Of a stretch of DNA of 64,000 bases, positions 57,094-64,000 are shown one piece after another. Position 1 is the stretch's first letter; the number at the start of each line of letters is the position of its first letter. A model generated the notes under the pieces. The model had not been told where the DNA came from. It worked only from the letters and a program-made list of their open reading frames with translations, and did no database searches. The DNA is from CAVORB01 sp963736235 (GTDB taxonomy: Bacteria; Pseudomonadota; Gammaproteobacteria; Chromatiales; Chromatiaceae): the NCBI GenBank assembly GCA_963736235.1, contig CAVTOR010000002.1:47151-111150 (forward strand), written 5' to 3'. The position numbers and the translations under genes were made by a program.

Positions 57094-57127
57094 GGTGGCG
57101 AGCTACGGGCAAACATTCGCGCTCGAG

Positions 57128-57156
57128 TTTACCCTCCGGGCTTCCAAATCTATAAT
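57128..57156 (+). promoter_or_regulatory. Probable sigma70 promoter of guaBA
   Basis: TTTACC (57128-57133), a 17-base spacer and a perfect TATAAT (57151-57156) lie 48 bases upstream of the guaB ATG. The -35 box matches the consensus only partly. The region also separates guaB from the divergent xseA. Confidence 0.6.
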
Positions 57157-57203
57157 TCGCTGTTATCTTGTCTGAACGTCAACCCCTCGCCCACGGTACC
57201 GCC

Positions 57204-58681
57204 ATGCGCCTGATCCAGGAAGCCCTCACCTTCGACGACGTCCTGCTCGTCCCCGCGCACTCCAGCGTGCTGCCCAACGACGTCGACCTCTCGCACCCGG
57301 CTGACCCGCGACATCGAGCTCAAGATCCCGCTGGTCTCGGCGGCCATGGACACGGTCACCGAGGCACGGCTGGCCATCGCCCTGGCCCTGGAGGGCGGCA
57401 TCGGCATCATGCACAAGAACATGACCGCCGGAGCACCAGGCGCGCGAGGTGCTCGACGGTCAAGAAGTACGAGAGCGGCATCATCCGCGACCCGATCACC
57501 GTCACGCCCGACACCAGCGTCGGCGAGGTGATGGCAGCTCACCCGCGCCCACAACATCTCCGGGCGTTCCGGTGGTCACCGACGACGGCAAGCTGGTGGG
57601 CATCGTCACCGGCCGCGACCTGCGCTTCGAGACCCGCCTCGACGACGCCGGTGTCCAGCATCATGACCCCGCGCGAGCGCCTGGTCACGGTGCAGGAGGG
57701 CGCCAGCCGCGAGGAGGTGGTGGCGCTGCTGCACAAGCACCGCATCGAGAAGGTGCTGGTGGTCAACGACGACTTCGAGCTGCGGGGCCTGATCACGGTC
57801 AAGGACATCCAGAAGGCCAAGGACTTCCCCAACGCCTCCCGGGACGAGCACGAGCGGCTGCGCGTGGGCGCGGCGGTCGGCGTCGGCGAGGGCACCGACG
57901 AGCGGGTCGAGGCGCTGGTGGAGGCCGGGGTCGACGTCATCGTGGTCGATACCGCCCACGGCCACTCCCAGGGCGTGCTCGACCGGTGCGCTGGGTCAAG
58001 CGCAACTTCCCCGAGGTGCAGGTCATCGGCGGCAACATCGCCACCGCCGCGGCCGCCACGGCGCTGGTGGAGCCGGCGCGGATGCGGTCAAGGTCGGCAT
58101 CGGCCCCGGCTCCATCTGCACCACCCGCATCGTGGCCGGCGTCGGCGTGCCCCAGATCACGGCGGTGGCCAATGTCGCCGACGGCGCTCGCCGGCACCGG
58201 CGTACCGCTGATCGCCGACGGCGGCCTGCGCTACTCCGGCGACATCGCCAAGGTGATCGCCGCCGGCGCCCACAGCGTCATGATCGGCGGCCTGTTCGCC
58301 GGCACCGACGAGGCGCCCGGCGAGGTCGAGATCTACCAGGGCCGCTCCTACAAGTCCTACCGCGGCATGGGCTCCCTCGGCGCGATGGGCAGCGAAGGAG
58401 GGCTCCAGCGACCGCTATTTCCAGGAGGCCACCGAGCAACGGAGAAGCTGGTGCCCGAGGGCATCGAGGGCCGCGTGCCCTACAAGGGCAGCGTGCTCAA
58501 CGTCATCCACCAGCTGGTCGGCGGCCTGCGCTCCAGCATGGGCTACACCGGCTGCCGCAACATCGAGGAGATGCGCACCAAGCCCGAGTTCGTGCGGGTC
58601 AGCGGCGCCGGCATGCGCGAGTCCCACGTGCACGACGTGCAGATCACCAAGGAAGCGCCGAACTACCGGATCGACACCTGA
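57204..58681 (+). CDS. guaB: IMP dehydrogenase GuaB, with about eleven apparent indels
   Basis: Oxidises IMP to XMP in GMP synthesis. The start MRLIQEALTFDDVLLVPAHS and the active-site loop GIGPGSICTTRIVAGVGVP (the Cys is catalytic) are clear, as are the CBS-domain part (DPITVTPDTSVGEVM) and the end (RESHVHDVQITKEAPNYRI). Frame changes occur near 57298, 57432, 57452, 57536, 57572, 57645, 57986, 58068, 58186, 58398 and 58434, mainly extra G or C bases. Corrected length is about 488 residues, as usual. guaA follows 121 bases later. Confidence 0.92.
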
Positions 58682-58802
58682 CGCGCGCCGCGAGGCCGCG
58701 ACCGAACCGCCTCATCGCGCCCCGCACGAACGGACGCGCCTCTTGAGGGCGAGCCCGCAAGGGGCTCGACGGATACACCTTCTGACAAGGACCACTTCCA
58801 AG

Positions 58803-60393
58803 ATGACGTCCAGCGCCTCAGACATCCATGCCGATCGCGTCCTGATCCTCGACTTCGGCTCCCAGTACACCCAGCTCATCGCCCGCCGGGTGCGCGAGGC
58901 GGGCGTCTACTGCGAGCTGCACCCCTGGGACATGGACGCGGAGCACATCCGCGGCTTCGGCGCCAAGGGGGTCATCCTCTCCGGCGGACCGGAATCGGTG
59001 CACGAGGACGAGACGCCCCGCGCGAGCCGAGGCGGTGTTCGAGCTGGGCGTGCCGGTGCTGGGCATCTGCTACGGCATGCAGACCATGGCCGCCCAGCTC
59101 GGCGGCGAGGTGGCGCCCGTCGACCCACCGCGAATACGGCTACGCCCAGGTCCGCGCCCGCGGCCACTCCCGCCTGCTGCGCGACATCGAGGACCACACC
59201 AGCCCGGAGGGCTACGGCCTGCTCGACGTCTGGATGAGCCACGGCGACCGGGTCGACGCCCTGCCCCCCGGCTTCAAGGTCATCTGCGAGACCGACAACG
59301 CCCCGCTGGCCGGCATGGCCGACGAGGAGCGCGGCTTCTACGGCCTGCAGTTCCACCCGGAGGTGACGCACACCCGCCAGGGCCAGCGCATCCTCGAGCG
59401 CTTCGTCCACGACATCTGCGGCTGCGGCAACCTCTGGACGCCGGGCAACATCATCGAGGACAGCATCGCGCCAGGTCCGCGAGCAGGTCGGCGACGACGA
59501 GGTCCTGCTCGGGCTTGTCCGGCGGCGTCGACTCCTCCGTGGTCGCCGCGCTGCTGCACCGCGCCATCGGCGACCAGCTCACTGCGTCTTCGTCGACAAC
59601 GGCCTGCTGCGCCTCGACGAGGGCGACCAGGTCATGAGCACCTTCGCCCGCCACATGGGCGTCAAGGTGATCCGCGTCGACGCCGAGCGAGCGGTTCCTG
59701 ACCAACCTGAAGGGCGTCGCCGATCCCGAGCAGAAGCGCAAGATCATCGGCAACAACTTCATCGAGGTGTTCGAGGAGGAGGCCGAGAAGCTCCCCAACG
59801 TCCGATGGCTGGCCCAGGGCACCATCTACCCGGACGTCATCGAGTCGGCCGGCGCCAAGACCGGCAAGGCCAAGGTCATCAAGTCCCACCACAACGTCGG
59901 CGGCCTGCCGGACTACATGAAGCTCGAGCTGGTCGAGCCCCTGCGCGAGCTGTTCAAGGACGAGGTGCGCAAGATCGGGGTCGAGCTCGGCCTGCCGCTC
60001 GGACATGGTCTATCGCCACCCCTTCCCCGGCCCTGGGCTCGGGGTGCGCATCCTGGGCGAGGTGCACAAGCCCTACGCCGACATCCTGCGCCTCGCGGAC
60101 CAATCTTCATCGAGGAGCTCCACCAGGCCGGACTCTACGACCAGGTCACCCAGGCCTTCGCCGTTTTCCTGCCGGTGAAGTCCGTGGGCGTGGTGGGGGA
60201 CGACCGCCACTACGACTACGTCGTCGCCCTGCGCGCGGTGGAGACCATCGACTTCATGACCGCGCGCTGGGCGCATCTGCCCTACGAGTTTCTCGACCAC
60301 GTCAGCCGCCGCATCATCAACGAGGTGCGGGGCGTCTCCCGCGTCGTCTACGACGTGACCGGCAAGCCGCCCGGCACCATCGAGTGGGAGTGA
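58803..60393 (+). CDS. guaA: GMP synthase (glutamine-hydrolysing) GuaA, with about eight apparent indels
   Basis: Converts XMP to GMP. The glutamine amidotransferase domain shows ILDFGSQYTQLIARRVRE, the nucleophile Cys in GICYGMQTMA, and FYGLQFHPEVTHT (His/Glu). The ATP pyrophosphatase P-loop LGLSGGVDSSVVAALL is read across a frame change (CTGTCC seen as CTTGTCC near 59515). Others are near 59028, 59123, 59470, 59585, 59692, 60003 and 60101. The C-terminal dimer domain ends KPPGTIEWE. Corrected length is about 529 residues. ATG at 58803. Confidence 0.92.
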
Positions 60394-60424
60394 CACGTCG
60401 GCAGGTCAACGCCCGCGCGTAGCC

Positions 60425-60877
60425 ATGCCGAGCGACGAGGACTGGATGCGCCGCGCCATCGCGCTTGCCGAGCGCGCATCAGCGGAAGGCGAGGTCCCGG
60501 TCGGGGCCGTGCTCGTCCGCGACGATGAGTTACTGGGCGAGGGATACAACCGGCCGATCGGCGAGCATGACCCCAGCGCCCACGCCGAGATCATGGCCCT
60601 GCGTGACGCGGGGCGGCGAGTCGGCAACTACCGGCTCCCCGACAGCGTCCTGTACGTGACGCTCGAGCCCTGCCCCATGTGCGCCAGCGCACTGGTGCAC
60701 GCACGCGTCGCGCGCGTCGTCTTCGGCGCCAGCGACCCCAAGGGCGGCGCCTGCGGGAGCGCCTTCGATCTGCTGCCCTCGGACGCCCGCTTCAATCACC
60801 GGACCGAATGCCGCGGCGGCGTGCTCGCGGACGAATGCGGCGCACTCCTGCGCGACTTCTTCCGCCAGCGCAGGTGA
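60425..60877 (+). CDS. tadA: tRNA-specific adenosine deaminase TadA
   Basis: Makes inosine at position 34 of tRNA-Arg. The zinc/catalytic motif is SAHAEIMAL and the second Cys pair is TLEPCPMCASALVHAR. 150 residues; start MPSDEDWMRRAIALAERA. It follows guaA by 31 bases, on the same strand; tRNA-Ser lies 81 bases downstream. No frame problem here. Confidence 0.95.
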   Translation: MPSDEDWMRRAIALAERASAEGEVPVGAVLVRDDELLGEGYNRPIGEHDPSAHAEIMALRDAGRRVGNYRLPDSVLYVTLEPCPMCASALVHARVARVVFGASDPKGGACGSAFDLLPSDARFNHRTECRGGVLADECGALLRDFFRQRR

Positions 60878-60958
60878 CTTGCCGGGTGCGCGCCCATCAC
60901 GAAATGTTTATACTCCCCGCCTGCCGCGGTGCCCGGTCAGTCAGGCTCGCGGCGCACC

Positions 60959-61048
<90 letters not shown>

Positions 61049-61246
61049 ACTCCATCGCTTCGTTTTCACGCGGTTTCGCCTCGACCGCCTCGGCCTGTCC
61101 GCACCCCAAGCGCGGCAGCAGTTCCGGGCACCCGCTCCGATCAACCGGGGTTCTCCCACCATGGGGTCCATTCCCATTCGGCCGGTAGAGCGTCTTGGGT
61201 AAGCGGGATGGATCCGTCATCACACGCTATTCCCGGGGTTTGGCGC

Positions 61247-61681
61247 CTAGTCGCAGACGGCCTCGAGAATACTCCCGCCGACGCTATCTGGAACAACGCG
61301 CTCCCAGGGACCGGAAGCGGTCCTGCCGACAACAAGCTCCCCATCCAGGTCCGCGCCGGAGTACGCCGCGCTGAACAGACTGCGCGTTTGTCCGGTGCGG
61401 CAGTTGTATTCCCCGACGAAAAGCGCAGATCGGGCCGGGCTTTTGGCTTCGCAAAAGATTTCGGGCGTCTTCCAGATGTGCTTCTGGGCGACTTTCGCGT
61501 AATCACCATTGCGGCGTACGGTGCCGTAGTCGATGAAGTACAAGTTTCCTGAGGAGTCACTACCAACGTAGGACCAGTCCGCTGGCCCCTGATGCGTGTT
61601 GGTTGAAGTCTGGGACGGTCCTGTGGCGCAACCTGTCAGGGCGAGGGAGATCAGGGCGAGTTTGGTGATCTTGTCCAACAC
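61247..61681 (-). CDS. Probable surface-adhesin E-like lipoprotein
   Basis: 144 residues. The start at 61681 is a GTG (VLDKITKLALISLALTGC) with GAGGAG about 8 bases upstream; a TTG follows as an alternative. The lipobox LTGC makes it a lipoprotein. The mature part WSYVGSDSSGNLYFIDYGTV ... AKVAQKHIWKTPEIFC ... WERVVPDSVGGSILEAVCD resembles the Surface-adhesin protein E domain, with a typical tail PGS..E..C-like ending. Function unknown. It is convergent with the tRNA-Ser gene. Confidence 0.72.
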   Translation of the reverse strand: MLDKITKLALISLALTGCATGPSQTSTNTHQGPADWSYVGSDSSGNLYFIDYGTVRRNGDYAKVAQKHIWKTPEIFCEAKSPARSALFVGEYNCRTGQTRSLFSAAYSGADLDGELVVGRTASGPWERVVPDSVGGSILEAVCD

Positions 61682-61795
61682 AGTTACTTCTCCTCGACGC
61701 GGATGCCGAGGCGAGACAGTATAGGCGCATCGCGGACATCCTGTGGGGGAGGAGTCACGGGTTGTGACCTGGTCATTGTGACGGGGTGAGACATC

Positions 61796-62332
61796 GTGAC
61801 GAGGTCTTTCTTCCTCGATCTGGTGCTGAATCCGGTGCGAGCGCGCATGATGCGCAATGCTGGGGACTGGCCCTGGAGCAGTTACCGGACAATAGTCGGC
61901 GAGGTACCCGCTCCCGAGTGGCTGCAGGCGCGCGGTATCCTGGCGGCGTCTGGCGAGACAGCAGACGGAGCCGTCCCGCACTACGCCCGCTTCGTCGCCG
62001 ACGGCAAGGGTCAGTTCGCACCGTGGGAGCGGCTCAAGCATCAGGTGTTCCTCGGCTCCGATGCCTTCGTGGAGGCCATGCGCCGCAAGATCCCCGCGGA
62101 CCGAGACCTGCGCGAGGTCCCCCCACAGGCCAAGGCGCGGCCGCTTGCAAAACCCTTCGCTGAGTACGCGCGCAAGGATCGCCACCGAGACCACGGCCTC
62201 GGGGCGGCTTGCGCGAGTGGGGGCTGCACCATACAGGACATCGGCGAGCACTTCGGCCTACACTACTTGCGCGTCAGCAAGATTGTCCGAGGTGGAAACC
62301 ATTGCAGCTCAAGGGCAAAAGGAAAGACCTGA
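61796..62332 (+). pseudogene. REP-associated tyrosine transposase, C-terminal remnant
   Basis: Resembles the C-terminal half of RAYT (TnpA_REP) proteins: FLDLVLNPVRARMMRNAGD, WPWSSYRTIVGEV, WERLKHQVFLGSDAFVEAMR, DLREVPPQAKARPLAKPFAEY and IGEHFGLHYLRVSKIVR. The N-terminal HUH catalytic part (about 100 residues) is missing, so no activity is expected. The first 15 codons before LNPVRA match no family residue. 178 residues remain. Confidence 0.8.
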
Positions 62333-62354
62333 CCCCTTTCGCGTTCGCAAGATC

Positions 62355-62458
62355 TGGCGCCCTACCGGCGCTTCTTCCGCGCGCCCCTTCACTTCAACGC
62401 GGAGCGGAGTGCACTGGCATTCCCGACACACGGACTGGACCAATCGGTTGCTAGCAGC
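62355..62458 (+). pseudogene. Fragment of an AraC-type regulator, cut by the IS
   Basis: In one frame the stretch reads DLAPYRRFFRAPLHFNAERS then ALAFPTHGLDQSV, which matches the linker of AraC-family regulators (Y..FF.APL.FNAE.SAL.FP...L). No start codon and no HTH are present; the IS begins at 62459. It is a relic of a gene that lay here before the insertions. Confidence 0.6.
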
Positions 62459-64000
62459 CTGTCGGACTTAACCCTCGCGGCTGCCAGTATCGGAGCCGCA
62501 AAAGGCCGTTTGTTGCGGAAAAGAGGCCTTTTGCCGCCAAAAGCGAGCTTTTTGTCCCCTTTTTCCTTACTGCGGGCGTAGTACCGCCATGCGTTTGAGG
62601 TTCCACGCCAGGCACACCAAGGTCCATTCGCCTTGGACGTTGTCCAATCCGCGGGTGAGGAACTGGCGGAAGCCCATCACGGATTTGATGATGCCGAAGA
62701 CCGGCTCGACGGTCTGTTTGCGCAGCGCGTAGGCAGCCCGGCCAGTGCGGGTCTTGAGCCGGTTGGCCATGCGCTCGACGGGTGTCGCCCCGGCCTGTGG
62801 CGCGCTCGGCTCGCCGAAGCGCTCGGACCAATGGGGATGGTGTTCATCGCGCTGCAGCGCGATCAGCGGCTCGATTCCGGCCGCTTCGCAGGTGTCGACG
62901 TTGGCTTCGCTGAAGTAACCCGCGTCGGCCAGGCACTGCTCGGGCTGGTTGAGGCCCTCGGGCAGAGCCTGCAGCTTCTCGAGCATCGGTGCCACCTGTT
63001 GCTTGTCGTTGGCCGCCTGTACGACCTGCGGCACCACCACCAGCATGGTGTCGGTATCGACGATGGCCTGGGCGTTGTAGCACTGCTCGAAGCCGCCCCC
63101 GGCAACCGGCATGATGCGCGACTCCTCATCGGTGAGGTTGATCTGCTCATCGGCACGTGGGCCGGGTGTTGGTGGCTGGGGTGGTTTGCCGCCGGGCTTT
63201 CTGCCCGTGGCGGCGGCCTTGGCCGCGCGGGCGGCTAGCTTGGTTTCGTAGTCGGCCTGCTCGCGCGCATACCGCTCGGCGGCCCGTGCCTCGATCTTGG
63301 CCTTGGCCGCGGCGATGGCGGCCAGGCGGTCCTCGCGGCGCTCGAGCTCCGCGGGCAGGCTCATGCCGTCGGGCACGTTCGCGCCGTCGGCCTCCTCGGC
63401 CAGCGCCAGCAGTTCTTGGACCTCGGCCTTGAGCTGGGCTTCGATCGCCTCGGCGTGCCCGTAGGAGAGGGCACTGTGGCGGCTGGCGTTGGCGTGGATC
63501 TTGGTGCCGTCGAGGCTCACCGTGCCGAAGCGGCTGAGCTGGTTCTCGCGCGCGACTTCCAGCACCTCGACGAAGACCGCCTCGAACTCCTTGCGGAAAC
63601 GCCGCCGAAAACTCGACAGGGTGTCGTGGTCGGGATGGCGGTTGCAGGCGATGTAACGAAACGCCAGCGAATCGTAGGTCGCCCGCTCGATCTTGCGGCT
63701 GGAGAAGCAGCCGGTGGCATAGCCGTAGATCAGCAGCGACAGCAACGTCGCCGGGTGGTAGGGGGCACTGCCCCGACCGGCATAGGCTTGCTCCAACTCC
63801 CTCAAGTCGAGCCCTTCGACCACCTCGACCACATAGCGTGCCAGGTGCCCTCCGGCAGCCAGTCCTGCACCGAGGGCGGCAACAGGAAGTCAATGTCGCG
63901 GTCGATTGGACGGAAGTGGCTCATCGGTTCAGACCCCCAAGATGGCTGCGCCTAATTCTACCGGGAAGCTTCGCTTCTCAGCAGCGGGAAAGTCCGACAG
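62459..64000 (-). mobile_element. IS1182-type insertion sequence reaching the window end
   Basis: The left end starts CTGTCGGACTTA at 62459, and the last bases of the window read AAGTCCGACAG, the reverse complement of CTGTCGGACTT. The element is therefore about 1,542 bases, or slightly more if the right end extends past the window. It carries one transposase gene on the minus strand. The target duplication cannot be checked, since the right flank is outside. Confidence 0.82.
62567..63923 (-). CDS. IS1182-family transposase, with one apparent 1-base deletion
   Basis: DDE transposase. The N-terminus MSHFRPIDRDIDFLLPPSVQ from 63923 reads into DWLPEG, then continues in the next frame (LARYVVEVVEGLDLRELEQAY) after a missing C near 63850. 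The catalytic region includes VSLDGTKIHANAS, QCYNAQAIVDTDTMLVV and ADAGYFSEANV; the end is KQTVEPVFGIIKSVMGFRQF. An inserted Ala/Lys/Glu-rich segment (about residues 150-230) is usual for IS1182. Corrected length is about 452 residues. Confidence 0.87.

Overview
The window is about 64 kb of GC-rich chromosome, mostly housekeeping genes. The gene orders (hrcA-grpE-dnaK-dnaJ; nadK-recN then fur/bamE-rnfH-ratA; rlmE-ftsH-folP-glmM; minCDE; pilW-rodZ-hisS-yfgM-bamB-der; guaB-guaA), a RodZ-type elongation factor, the BAM lipoproteins BamB and BamE, and Lnt/Mpl envelope genes point to a gammaproteobacterium. A soxYZ pair suggests a sulfur-oxidising lineage of the Chromatiales/Ectothiorhodospiraceae kind. 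That placement is inference; the window holds no rRNA.

Layout. 1-5 kb: heat-shock operon on the minus strand, with a perfect CIRCE operator and a sigma70 promoter upstream of hrcA. 5-9.5 kb: nadK, recN, fur, bamE, rnfH, ratA. 9.5-18 kb, minus strand: an SNF-family transporter, glmM, folP, ftsH, rlmE, minE, minD, minC; the junctions before ftsH and before minD carry two copies of a structured repeat. 18-22 kb: hinT, recR, ybaB, dnaX, a DUF5063-like gene and rubredoxin. 22.4-27.3 kb, plus strand: thiD, thiE, hemL and a DedA-PAP2-LssY membrane protein. 27-31 kb, minus strand: lnt, a membrane protein, mpl. 31-37 kb, plus strand: a secreted protein of unknown function, soxY, soxZ, mobA, mobB, then a BaeSR-like two-component system followed by a Spy-like periplasmic protein. 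37-43 kb: a double-length UvrA and a DUF533/TerB-like gene. 44-46 kb: a complete ISAs1-type element, whose transposase is fused to a DruA-like (DUF4338) domain, inserted in htpX. 46.8-61 kb: DHH phosphoesterase, rlmN, pilW, rodZ, hisS, yfgM, bamB, der, xseA, guaB, guaA, tadA, tRNA-Ser. 61-64 kb: a lipoprotein gene, then a scrapyard made of a truncated REP-associated transposase, a fragment of an AraC-type regulator and an IS1182-type element running to the window end.

Two points matter for reading the annotation. First, many conserved and essential genes (dnaK, nadK, recR, dnaX, hemL, hisS, der, xseA, guaB, guaA, uvrA) carry one-base insertions or deletions although the protein can be followed across all frames. 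These look like sequence errors, not gene decay, so the entries span the whole gene. Second, the best candidate for new biology is the DruA-transposase element: its ends, target duplication and host gene can all be read, and its two reading frames meet at an A AAA AAG heptamer, the same sequence that drives -1 frameshifting in E. coli dnaX.
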